Positions 1-6,182 of a stretch of DNA of 11,318 nucleotides are shown here, piece after piece. The notes beneath the pieces are model-generated. The model saw only the letters and a program-made list of their open reading frames with translations. It was not told the DNA's origin and did not search any database. The stretch spans positions 1-11,318 of the forward strand of contig DGIP01000154.1 in NCBI GenBank assembly GCA_002386405.1. Reading direction: 5' to 3'. The translations under genes were made by a program, and so were the position numbers. Each line of letters starts with the position of its first letter. Position 1 is the first letter of the stretch. The DNA is from Stenotrophomonas maltophilia (lineage in GTDB: Bacteria > Pseudomonadota > Gammaproteobacteria > Xanthomonadales > Xanthomonadaceae).

Positions 1-456
1 GGGTGCGACCCGGGCCGCCGCGTCGCGCAGCAGCACTGGCTGCGCGTCGGCCGGCAGGTACTGCAGCACGTCCAGCAGCGCCACGCTGCCGTGGTGGTCG
101 GGCAGGGCAGCGCTGGCATCCACGCACTCGAAGCGCGCATCGTGCAGCCCCGCGCGCGCACCGGCACGCTGTGCACGGGCGATCTTGTCCGCATCGATAT
201 CCACGCCCTGGTAAGGCTGGGCGCGTTGGTTCTGGCGCAGCACATGGGCCAGCAACCCCAGCCCGCAGCCGATATCCAGCAGCGGCAGCGAACACGGCGC
301 CAGCGCACCCAGCACGCCCGGATACAGCGGGTCGCTGCCGAGCTTGCCGCGGCTGTAGTAGTAATCGCGGCGGTTGCCGAAGCGCTGCGCCGGCATGAAG
401 GCATCGGCGATGCGGTTGGCCTGTTCCCTGGCCAGTGGTAATGCGTCCGTGCTCAG
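1..456 (-). CDS. class I SAM-dependent methyltransferase, 3' end missing
   Basis: This is the N-terminal 152 residues of a Rossmann-fold (class I) methyltransferase; the gene runs off the left edge. Motif I is LLDIGCGLGLL (residues 59-69), the SAM-binding glycine loop. It is followed by the acidic end of strand 2 in GVDIDADKI (84-92), VDAS (112-115) near the adenine site, and ALLDVLQYL (126-134), the strand-4/motif IV region. The substrate cannot be told from this fragment. The region before motif I has the unusual string FGNRRDYYYSRGKLGSDP (26-43). No ATG, GTG or TTG lies between the nearest upstream in-frame stop and the conserved start. The best start is CTG at 456-454, which overlaps the TGA of the upstream esterase as CTGA, with GAGG (SD-like) about 7 bases before it. 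The alternative is ATG at 396, which would remove 20 residues but keep the domain. The gene is translationally coupled to the esterase in the alaA operon. The family call is firm; the start is moderately sure. Confidence 0.85.
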   Translation of the reverse strand, partial: MSTDALPLAREQANRIADAFMPAQRFGNRRDYYYSRGKLGSDPLYPGVLGALAPCSLPLLDIGCGLGLLAHVLRQNQRAQPYQGVDIDADKIARAQRAGARAGLHDARFECVDASAALPDHHGSVALLDVLQYLPADAQPVLLRDAAARVAP

Positions 457-1076
457 CGTGCTGCCTCGTCATCCAGGTGGGCGCGTACGACCGGGAAGGC
501 CCGGCGCGTCCATTCGGTATACATCGCCGCCGACGGGTGCAGGCCATCGTCGACCAGCATGTCAGGTGCCGCACCGCGTTCGCGGCTGATCGCGGTGATG
601 TCCACGAATGCCACCGCGTGCTCGGCACAGATCGCCTGCGCGGCCGCGTTGTAGGCATCCAGTTCGCGTGCGATCTGCGCCGGGTCGCGCTTGTTCTCGC
701 GGGCGAACGGGGTCACGCCCCAGTCCGGAATGGACAGCACCAGCACCCGCCGGCGCTGCTGCCCGGCAAAGCCGAGCGCGCGCTGCAGCAGGGCGGTGAA
801 GCGCGGGCGGTACTCTTCCACGCTGCGGCCGCGGTACTGGTCGTTGACCCCGATCAGCAGGCTCACCAGGCCAAACGGCCCCTTGGGCGCGGCGGCATCG
901 ATGCCCGCATCCAGCTCGTCGGTGGTCCAGCCGGTGGTGGCGATGATCTGCGGTTCGGCCACTACGTGGCCGGCTTCCTGCAGCGCCGTGGCCAGCTGCA
1001 CCGGCCAGCGCCCGGCCGGGGCCACGCCTTCACCGATGGTGTAGGAATCGCCCAAGGCCAGGTAGGACAGCGCCAC
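453..1076 (-). CDS. SGNH/GDSL-family esterase or lipase
   Basis: This is a 207-aa hydrolase of the SGNH superfamily. The nucleophile block is LALGDSYTIGEG (residues 7-17, Ser11), the block II Gly lies in TTGWTT (47-52), block III is GVND (76-79, Asn78), and block V is DDGLHPS (176-182) with the Asp177/His180 pair. All four catalytic blocks are intact, so an active acyl-ester hydrolase is expected; the substrate is unknown. No signal peptide is seen, so it is probably cytoplasmic. The start is GTG at 1076: one base separates it from the alaA stop, GGTGG lies upstream as a possible ribosome site, and homology begins right after it. An in-frame ATG at 1169 would lie deep inside alaA and add a low-complexity segment unlike the family. 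Its 3' end overlaps the methyltransferase start by 4 bases, so alaA, this gene and the methyltransferase look like one transcript. Confidence 0.9.
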   Translation of the reverse strand: MALSYLALGDSYTIGEGVAPAGRWPVQLATALQEAGHVVAEPQIIATTGWTTDELDAGIDAAAPKGPFGLVSLLIGVNDQYRGRSVEEYRPRFTALLQRALGFAGQQRRRVLVLSIPDWGVTPFARENKRDPAQIARELDAYNAAAQAICAEHAVAFVDITAISRERGAAPDMLVDDGLHPSAAMYTEWTRRAFPVVRAHLDDEAAR

Positions 1077-1077
1077 C

Positions 1078-2352
1078 TCAGGCCACCGCGCTGCGCGGCT
1101 TGAGCGGCACCACCTTGGTGTTGGCCTCGGCGCGGCGGGCCAGCGCCCGGTCGATGCGTGCGAACACATCGCGCATCACCTCGGCCTCCGGCAGCAGCGT
1201 CACCCGGAAATGGTGGCGGTAGGGCACGTTGAAGCTCGACCCGGGTACCACCAGCACGCCTTCCTCGTTCATCAGTTCCAGCGCGAAATCGTGGTCGTCG
1301 AAGCTGCGCGCGGCCGCGCCCACCACGGCCGGGAACGCGTACAGCGCACCGGCCGGGGCCACCAGCGACAGGTGCTCGCTGGCATTGCAGGCCTCGATCA
1401 CCGCGCGGCGGGTTTCATACAGGCGGCCACCGGGGGCGCACAGCGCCGACACCGTGTCCGGGCCGTTCACCGCGGCATCGATGGCGTACTGGCCCGGCAC
1501 GTTGGCGCACAGGCGCAACGCGCTGAGCAGGTCCATCGCGGCGCGGAACTCGCCCAGCCGTTCGGCCGCACCGGACAGCATCGCCCAGCCCACGCGCCAG
1601 CCGCAGGCGCGGTGCACCTTGCTCAGGCCGCTGAAGGTGATGCACGGATGTGCGCCGGCCAGCGGGGCCACCGGCTGGAACTGCGCGTCGTCGTACAGGA
1701 TCTGGTCGTAGATCTCATCGACCATCAGCAGCAGGTTGTGCTTGGCGGCGATGGCCACGATGCGCTCCAGCAGCTCGCGCGAATAGCTGGCGCCGCTGGG
1801 GTTGTTCGGGTTGATCAGCACGATGGCGCGGGTGCGCGAAGACACCAGTGTCTCGATCTCCACCGGGTCCGGCTGGAAGCCGTTTTCCGGTGCGCAGCGG
1901 TAGTACACCGGGCGGCCGTCGTTGAGGATGGTCGCTGCCGACCACAGCGGGTAGTCGGGCGAGGGCACCAGCACTTCGTCGCCGGGGTTGAGCAGGGCGC
2001 GCAGCGACAGGTCGATCAGCTCGCTGACGCCATTGCCGATGAACACCCGGTCCGGGTGCGCATCCGGCGCGCCACGCCGGGCATACGCGGCGGCAATGGC
2101 CTCGCGTGCCTCCGGCAGGCCCTGCTGGTGGGTGTAGGGATCGGTGCGGCCCATGTCATCGGCAATGGCGCGCTGCAGGTGTTCCGGCGCACGGAACCCG
2201 AAGTTGCCGGGGTTGCCGATGTTCAGCTTGATCAGCTTGCGCCCCTGCGCCTCCAGCTCACGCGCTCGCCGCGCCAGTTCGCCCCGGATCTCGTAGCGGA
2301 CTTCGGACAGGCGCTCGCGGGTGGCAAGCGGCTTCAGCGGGGGCGTGGACAT
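1078..2352 (-). CDS. alaA: alanine aminotransferase AlaA (PLP-dependent, fold type I)
   Basis: This 424-aa class I/II aminotransferase resembles E. coli AlaA, which transfers the amino group of glutamate to pyruvate to make alanine in the cytoplasm. AlaA hallmarks are visible: VRYEIRG (residues 18-24), KLNIGNP (42-48), FIGNGVSELI (104-113), PSPDYPLW (130-137) with the PLP-stacking Tyr, INPNNPSGA (180-188), VDEIYDQILYDDA (211-223) with the PLP Asp, and the Schiff-base lysine K245 in FSGLSKVHR. RLCANVP and GGRLYE follow in the C-terminal half, as in AlaA. The ATG at 2352 starts at MSTPPLKPL, where homology begins; an in-frame ATG at 2385 would add 11 residues and sits inside the likely -10 box. 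It is the first gene of a three-gene operon, diverges from rsgA, and its stop is one base from the esterase start. The family is certain; substrate preference is inferred from similarity. Confidence 0.93.
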   Translation of the reverse strand: MSTPPLKPLATRERLSEVRYEIRGELARRARELEAQGRKLIKLNIGNPGNFGFRAPEHLQRAIADDMGRTDPYTHQQGLPEAREAIAAAYARRGAPDAHPDRVFIGNGVSELIDLSLRALLNPGDEVLVPSPDYPLWSAATILNDGRPVYYRCAPENGFQPDPVEIETLVSSRTRAIVLINPNNPSGASYSRELLERIVAIAAKHNLLLMVDEIYDQILYDDAQFQPVAPLAGAHPCITFSGLSKVHRACGWRVGWAMLSGAAERLGEFRAAMDLLSALRLCANVPGQYAIDAAVNGPDTVSALCAPGGRLYETRRAVIEACNASEHLSLVAPAGALYAFPAVVGAAARSFDDHDFALELMNEEGVLVVPGSSFNVPYRHHFRVTLLPEAEVMRDVFARIDRALARRAEANTKVVPLKPRSAVA

Positions 2353-2383
2353 GACTGGGCCGTGGTTCGGGCATGGAAATCGC

Positions 2384-2414
2384 ATACTAGCGGAAATGCT
2401 GCGTTGCAGGGCAA
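2384..2414 (-). promoter_or_regulatory. putative alaA promoter
   Basis: Reading the minus strand, TTGCCC (2414-2409) and TAGTAT (2389-2384) resemble -35 and -10 boxes with a 19-base spacer, slightly long for sigma-70. The start of transcription would fall near 2377, giving a leader of about 25 bases before the alaA ATG. No strong Shine-Dalgarno is seen in this leader. The assignment is by eye only. Confidence 0.35.
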
Positions 2415-2438
2415 GGCTTCCCGGGCAAATTCCCAGTA

Positions 2439-2477
2439 TTGGCGGGCAGTTGCCGCCGATGCCTCTAGAATGGGCGC
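2439..2477 (+). promoter_or_regulatory. putative rsgA promoter, probably giving a leaderless mRNA
   Basis: TAGAAT (2465-2470) is a good -10 hexamer and ends only 7 bases before the rsgA ATG, so transcription would start at or within a base or two of the ATG. A weak -35, TTGGCG (2439-2444), lies 20 bases upstream. No Shine-Dalgarno is present before the ATG, which fits a leaderless transcript. An imperfect inverted repeat (GGCGG at 2441-2445, CCGCC at 2453-2457) lies between the two boxes. Confidence 0.4.
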
Positions 2478-3569
2478 ATGAGCGAACCGATCGACTACCG
2501 CGCCCTGCAGACCATGGGCTGGCCCTGGGCAGGCGCCCCCGAACTGCCTGCCTGGCAGGCCCTGTTCGAGCAGTACCCCCAGGCCCGCCCGGGCCGGGTG
2601 GTTGAACAGCACCGTACGGGCTACGTGGTGGCCGATGCCCCGGGCGCGGCGATCAAGACCGAATCGCCCGCCGAATGGCAGCGCCCACGCTTCCCCAGCC
2701 ACGAACGCGCGGCCGTGGGCGACTGGGTGCTGCTGGACGGCATCCTGATCGTGGCGCTGCTGCCGCGGCGCACCGCGATCAAGCGCGGTGCGGCCGGCGA
2801 GCATTACCACCAGCAGGTGATCGCGGCCAACATCGATACCGTGTTCATCGTCTGCGGGCTGGATTCGGACTTCAACCCGCGCCGGATCGAGCGTTACCTG
2901 ATGCTGGTGGGCGGTGGCGGCGCGCAGCCGGTGGTGGTGCTGACCAAGGCCGACCAGACCGAATACAGCGAAGACGCCCTGGCCGTGCTCGAAGAACTGG
3001 CCGCGCAGGACATCCCGCTGCTGGCCATCAATGGGCGTGACTTGGCCAGTGCCAGCGCGCTGCTGCCGTGGCTCGGCGCCGGGCAGACCGTGGTCCTGGT
3101 CGGTTCCTCCGGCGCCGGCAAGTCGACCCTGACCAACACGCTGCTCGGCTACGAGCTGATGAAGACTGCCGAAGTGCGGGGCAACGATTCCAAGGGTCGC
3201 CACACCACCACCCACCGCGCGCTGATTCCGATGCCGTCGGGCGCCTGCCTGATCGACACTCCCGGCATGCGTGAGCTCAAGCCGACCGGCGAAGAGGCGC
3301 TGGGCGAAGTGGGGTTCGCCGACGTGGAAGCGCTGGCCGCACAGTGCCGCTTCCGCGATTGCGCCCACCAGCGTGAACCGGGGTGTGCGGTGCGCGCGGC
3401 GATCGATTCCGGTGAGCTGGATGAAGAGCGGCTGCTCAACTACTTCAAGCTGAAGGAGGAAGTGGCCGCCGCAGCCACCAAGCTGGCCGTGCGCCAGGCC
3501 CAGCAGGCGCTGGAGCGCAAGCATGTGAGCAAGGGCGCGCAGTGGCGCCCGCCGGGCAAAAAGCGCTGA
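2478..3569 (+). CDS. rsgA: ribosome small-subunit maturation GTPase RsgA
   Basis: This is a 363-aa circularly permuted GTPase (YjeQ/RsgA, EngC) that acts late in 30S ribosome assembly. An N-terminal OB-fold (about residues 38-105) precedes the permuted G domain. The signature IDTVFIVCGLDSDFNPRRIE (119-138) comes first, then G4 TKAD (156-159), G1 (P-loop) GSSGAGKST (209-217), G2 in RHTTTHR (241-247) and G3 DTPGM (260-264). The C-terminal zinc knuckle uses C290, C295, H297 and C303, followed by LLNYFKLKEE. All key residues are present and length is normal for the family, so it should be functional. The start is the ATG where homology begins; translation may be leaderless (see promoter entry). 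The 3' end faces the RES toxin gene 20 bases away, with a shared hairpin. It appears monocistronic. Confidence 0.95.
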   Translation: MSEPIDYRALQTMGWPWAGAPELPAWQALFEQYPQARPGRVVEQHRTGYVVADAPGAAIKTESPAEWQRPRFPSHERAAVGDWVLLDGILIVALLPRRTAIKRGAAGEHYHQQVIAANIDTVFIVCGLDSDFNPRRIERYLMLVGGGGAQPVVVLTKADQTEYSEDALAVLEELAAQDIPLLAINGRDLASASALLPWLGAGQTVVLVGSSGAGKSTLTNTLLGYELMKTAEVRGNDSKGRHTTTHRALIPMPSGACLIDTPGMRELKPTGEEALGEVGFADVEALAAQCRFRDCAHQREPGCAVRAAIDSGELDEERLLNYFKLKEEVAAAATKLAVRQAQQALERKHVSKGAQWRPPGKKR

Positions 3570-3587
3570 GGCGCATCTCCGCGCCTC
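3568..3587. terminator. hairpin between rsgA and the RES toxin, probable terminator
   Basis: A 7-bp GC-rich stem, GAGGCGC (3568-3574) and GCGCCTC (3581-3587), closes a 6-base loop. Its left arm begins in the rsgA stop codon. For minus-strand transcripts from the toxin gene, the hairpin is followed by AGCGCTTTTT, whose T run lies within the rsgA 3' end; this looks like a weak intrinsic terminator. For the plus strand only two Ts follow, so rsgA termination there is less convincing. Confidence 0.5.
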
Positions 3588-3589
3588 GA

Positions 3590-4072
3590 TTACCGGCCTC
3601 TGCTCCGGAACAGCAGGTTGTACTGAAGCCGGCGCGTGGCCCGCGCGGTCATGCGCTGGGCATCGGGATGCTGGGCATTGATGAGAACAATGGTCTCTTC
3701 CGGCGCGATCACCGACGGTAGTTCGATGATCGCGTGAGCGCCCGCGCTGTACCACGCAGATCCCGTGTTCACCGAGATCATGCCGTGTGGAATGGCATCC
3801 CAGCCTATCGGCAGGGTGGCCGCGGACGTGACAAGACGCGCCGCCCATACATCATCCGGTACGTCGATCTCGATCACGTACTTGTTCAGCGGCAGGCCGT
3901 TGTCATCGATATGCGCGGCGGTCTCCAGGACCGCCATGGCGAGAGTGGGGGCCGCATACACCACCTTCTCGCCAGGCCGGTTCCAGCGGCCAGGCGAACA
4001 GGCGGCGCCGGTGCCACTGATGTCGTCGGGCGCCCACGCAGGCCCTGTCGAGCCAATGCGGGCCAGCTTCAT
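3590..4072 (-). CDS. RES-domain toxin of a RES/Xre toxin-antitoxin pair
   Basis: This 160-aa protein is a whole RES domain. Characterised RES toxins (MbcT, P. putida Res) destroy or modify cellular NAD+, which arrests growth or kills. The residues that name the fold are present: R29 in GRWNRPG (28-34), Y39 in VVYA, E50 in LAMAVLE (44-50), and S120 in ELPSVIAPEE (117-126). The family's late INAQHPD element (131-137) follows. The start is the ATG at 4072, which overlaps the antitoxin stop as ATGA, implying translational coupling and antitoxin made first, as is usual for this class. It contains codons rare in high-GC Xanthomonadaceae (ATA at I89, CTA at L118, AGA at R158), in contrast with its neighbours and compatible with horizontal acquisition. 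The toxin looks intact. The NAD+ activity is inferred from the family. Confidence 0.9.
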   Translation of the reverse strand: MKLARIGSTGPAWAPDDISGTGAACSPGRWNRPGEKVVYAAPTLAMAVLETAAHIDDNGLPLNKYVIEIDVPDDVWAARLVTSAATLPIGWDAIPHGMISVNTGSAWYSAGAHAIIELPSVIAPEETIVLINAQHPDAQRMTARATRRLQYNLLFRSRGR

Positions 4073-4641
4073 TGATAGGCGCCGCTCTGGATGGCCCCCA
4101 GCACCCGCATCACCGACGCACGGCCGGTGGGCGTATCCATCACGTCGGCCGGCGCCAGGCCGCCCAGCGCAGGTTGCGGCCGCTGGATCCACTCGCCAAC
4201 CCATTTTTCGACGTCGAAGCCACGCGCCTGTTCGTTGTCGCGTTCGGCCGCGAGCATGTCTTCCACCCGGTTGATCAATTCCATCAACCCCACGACGGAC
4301 TGCCCGGTGGTGCCGGCGAACAGGGACCTGTCCCGCATCTTCTTGGTAAAGGTGGCTTTGGGAATGCGCACGAAGGTCTGGAATTCGGTACTGCTGTCGA
4401 ATATCTCATCGATCAGGCCCTTCACCACCTGGTAGGGCACGCCTTCGCGTTCGATCTGCACGCGCTCGGCAAGCGGTGCGGTGCGCAGCAAGGCCCTGAA
4501 CGAATCCAGCTTCACCGGCAGTTTGAATTTCACCGTTGTCGCATCGCGCACGACCTGCGCAGAACGGGGGTTCTCCAAGGGGCCCATGGCGTACGACTCG
4601 ACCTTGGGCGACGCGGGGGCGCGCTTGCTGGCTGCGGGCAT
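4069..4641 (-). CDS. Xre/MbcA/ParS-type antitoxin (DUF2384)
   Basis: This 190-aa antitoxin is the partner of the RES toxin downstream. The C-terminal DUF2384 toxin-binding domain spans about residues 140-190: WIQRPQPALGG (151-161), then PADVMDTPTGR (164-174), and a final VLGAIQSGAYQ, matching the family pattern WL..PN.ALGG.TPL...DT..G...V...L..I.HG. In front is an Xre-like helix-turn-helix region (about 64-130), including VRIPKATFTKKMRDRSLFA (91-109). The first 45 residues are a basic, proline/serine-rich extension that is probably disordered. These proteins normally block the toxin's active site with the C-terminus and repress their own promoter. The start ATG has GAGGA about 9 bases upstream. 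Its stop overlaps the toxin start by 4 bases. Divergent transcription from the DUF1704 gene means its operator may also influence that gene. Confidence 0.88.
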   Translation of the reverse strand: MPAASKRAPASPKVESYAMGPLENPRSAQVVRDATTVKFKLPVKLDSFRALLRTAPLAERVQIEREGVPYQVVKGLIDEIFDSSTEFQTFVRIPKATFTKKMRDRSLFAGTTGQSVVGLMELINRVEDMLAAERDNEQARGFDVEKWVGEWIQRPQPALGGLAPADVMDTPTGRASVMRVLGAIQSGAYQ

Positions 4642-4741
4642 CGTCCTATCCTCTGGCTACTCTTGTTCCAACTATAGGCTATTAGTGTCCCGCCCGCACC
4701 CGGTTGCCAACCCCTCGGTTGACCCTGCTAATGTCCGCTTC
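4642..4741. promoter_or_regulatory. divergent promoter region of the toxin-antitoxin operon and the DUF1704 gene
   Basis: On the minus strand, TTGGCA (4710-4705) and ACTAAT (4686-4681), 18 bases apart, could drive the antitoxin operon; a GAGGA ribosome site precedes its ATG. On the plus strand, TTGCCA (4704-4709) and the extended -10 TGCTAATGT (4726-4734) could drive the DUF1704 gene, with the -10 ending 7 bases before its ATG. The two -35 boxes lie on the same palindrome, GGTTG-C-CAACC (4702-4712); CGGTTG occurs again at 4716-4721. A second candidate operator has ACTA (4671-4674) and TAGT (4683-4686) arms next to the antitoxin -10. Binding by the antitoxin is inferred from its family, not shown. 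Confidence 0.45.
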
Positions 4742-6010
4742 ATGAGCATCGCTCCTCACCGCCCGCCGATGACCGTGGATCGTGATGTGGCCCACCACAC
4801 CGAGCTGGACGCCCGGCTGGTGGAGGCCGTGGGGGGCCTCCGGTTGCTGGGCCTCACCAGCTGGCCGGCCGCCCTGCAGGCCCCGTTCCTGGCCAGCGTC
4901 GCGCGTGGCCAGCCGGTGCTGCCGGTGCTGGACTACCCGAAACTGGATTTCGCCGACACCCGCCGCGAACTGGCCGCGATCAGCGCCCAGTGCGATGCCG
5001 ACCACCCGATCGGCCTGTACATCCGCCGCTCCGCCCACAGCTGGGACCTGGCCGCCGGCCTGCTCGAGTCGCTGGGCACCGCTGCCGTGGACCGTTACTC
5101 GGTGGAGCTGTTCGGCTCGCCCGAGCAGCCGCTGCCGGGCAACGGGCCCAGCACCCGCGAAGCGGCCCGCCACTTCATCCAGATCGCGCAGGAACTGGAC
5201 CACGAACTGCTCGCCCCCGAAGAACAGGTGCCGGTCTCGGCCACCGCATTGCAGCTGCAGCTGCAGAGCGACCTGGATGCGTTCTTTGAATCGCGCATCA
5301 TCAGCGTGCAGCTGGATCCGGAGTTGATCTCCAAGGCCGCCGCCGGCCCCACCCGCATCCGCCTGCGCACCAGTGCGCGCTTCAGCGCCTACGACCGCGC
5401 GCAGCTGTTCCACCATGAAGCGCTGGTGCATTCGCTCACCGCGCTCAACGGCCGCGAACAGCCGCACCTGCCCAGCCTGGCGTTGTCCTCGCCTCGGGTG
5501 ACCGCCACCCAGGAAGGGCTGGCCACGTTCGCCGAGCAGATCACCGGCAGCATCGACATCGAGCGGCTCAAGCGCATCAGCCTGCGCACCGAAGCCATCG
5601 CGATGGCACGCGAAGGCGCGGATTTCATCCAGGTGTTCCGCTACTTCTGCGATGCCGGGCAGAACAACGAGGAAAGCTTCGCCTCGGCCCAGCGCGTGTT
5701 CCGCGGCGTGCCCGCCACCGGCGGCGCGGCCTTCACCAAGGACACCGTGTACCTGCGTGGATTGGTGTCGGTGCATACCTTCTTCCGCCACATGCTGGCC
5801 GAAGACCGCCTGCAGAACTGCCGTTGGCTGTTCGCCGGCAAGATGTCACTCACCGACGCAGTGGACTTCGCGCCGCTGTTCGAAGAAGGCATCCTGCGCC
5901 CGCCGCGCTGGTTGCCGCACTGGGTCAGCCGCGCCAACGGGCTGGCCGGCATGCTGGCGTTCTCCCTGTTCGCCAATCGCATTCGCATGGATCAATTGGC
6001 AGCCGAGTAA
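4742..6010 (+). CDS. DUF1704 'QEGLA motif' protein, putative zinc metallopeptidase (MATCAP-like)
   Basis: This 422-aa protein belongs to the family annotated as 'flavohemoglobin expression-modulating QEGLA motif protein' (DUF1704). Two motifs define it: HEALVH (residues 225-230), an HExxxH zinc site, and TQEGLATF (256-263), whose Glu258 is the likely third zinc ligand. The same HExxxH plus downstream EGLA arrangement occurs in eukaryotic MATCAP proteins, which are tubulin carboxypeptidases, so a zinc carboxypeptidase-like activity is a reasonable inference; the bacterial substrate is unknown. LYIRRSAHSWDLAAGLL (92-108) and TKDTVYLRGL (332-341) look like further conserved blocks. No signal peptide or membrane segment is evident, so it is probably cytoplasmic. 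The start is the ATG at 4742, because the same open frame upstream (from 4481) runs antisense through the antitoxin. There is no Shine-Dalgarno, and a -10 box lies 7 bases before the ATG, hinting at leaderless translation. A REP hairpin follows the stop. Confidence 0.85.
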   Translation: MSIAPHRPPMTVDRDVAHHTELDARLVEAVGGLRLLGLTSWPAALQAPFLASVARGQPVLPVLDYPKLDFADTRRELAAISAQCDADHPIGLYIRRSAHSWDLAAGLLESLGTAAVDRYSVELFGSPEQPLPGNGPSTREAARHFIQIAQELDHELLAPEEQVPVSATALQLQLQSDLDAFFESRIISVQLDPELISKAAAGPTRIRLRTSARFSAYDRAQLFHHEALVHSLTALNGREQPHLPSLALSSPRVTATQEGLATFAEQITGSIDIERLKRISLRTEAIAMAREGADFIQVFRYFCDAGQNNEESFASAQRVFRGVPATGGAAFTKDTVYLRGLVSVHTFFRHMLAEDRLQNCRWLFAGKMSLTDAVDFAPLFEEGILRPPRWLPHWVSRANGLAGMLAFSLFANRIRMDQLAAE

Positions 6011-6016
6011 GTAGCG

Positions 6017-6041
6017 GTAGGTACCCACCGTTGGTGGGTAC
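6017..6041 (+). repeat. GTAG-headed REP hairpin (SMAG type)
   Basis: GTAG (6017-6020) is followed by a perfect 9-bp stem, GTACCCACC (6021-6029) and GGTGGGTAC (6033-6041), around the loop GTT. A second GTAG lies at 6011-6014. This is the structure of Stenotrophomonas SMAG REPs, which are thought to be spread by REP-associated tyrosine transposases (RAYT). It begins 6 bases after the DUF1704 stop and may stabilise or end that mRNA. Confidence 0.8.
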
Positions 6042-6182
6042 GCCGTCGACCGCACGCAATCCATGCACCGCGTCGCACTTTCGATGCTGGCCAGCCAAAG
6101 CGTAAGAATCCTTTCATGTGGCGTCCCCATGATGGCCGCGCACCTGCACCACGCAGGCACCTCCATCACGCAACGGACCCCC
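6042..6182 (+). promoter_or_regulatory. leader and probable promoter region of the TonB receptor
   Basis: This stretch before the receptor holds no convincing gene. TAAGAAT (6103-6109) is the best -10-like sequence; no good -35 is paired with it. Two inverted repeats are present: the perfect palindrome GCTGGCCAGC (6086-6095), and CCTGC/GCAGG arms (6143-6147 and 6153-6157) around a 5-base loop. I see no Fur-box-like A/T-rich 19-mer and no room for a cobalamin riboswitch. Confidence 0.25.

Noticed and set aside
356..363. GTAGTAGTA motif resembling a REP head
   Set aside because: It is the complement of three tyrosine codons in the methyltransferase and has no adjacent stem-loop.
2270..2374. 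A short out-of-frame upstream frame starting at the minus-strand ATG at 2374, overlapping the alaA start
   Set aside because: Its ATG lies close to the putative transcription start, but the frame is Pro/Arg/Ala-rich with no sign of selection; nothing supports a leader peptide.
1210..2481. A 423-codon open frame on the plus strand opposite alaA
   Set aside because: It is antisense to a clear aminotransferase; its composition (rich in His, Arg, Gln, Gly, Ala) is typical of a GC-rich shadow frame and it has no recognisable domain.
2334..3848. A 504-codon open frame on the minus strand opposite rsgA
   Set aside because: It runs antisense to intact rsgA and through both intergenic regions; low-complexity composition and no motifs.
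4481..4741. An 87-codon N-terminal extension of the DUF1704 protein
   Set aside because: It lies antisense to the antitoxin gene and its promoter; homology begins at the ATG at 4742.
6063..6182. A 40-residue N-terminal extension of the TonB receptor
   Set aside because: It would bury the signal peptide that begins at 6183, so export would fail.
6042..6182. A possible riboswitch or Fur-regulated leader before the TonB receptor
   Set aside because: There is no recognisable Fur box or conserved riboswitch core, and the stretch is too short for a cobalamin riboswitch.
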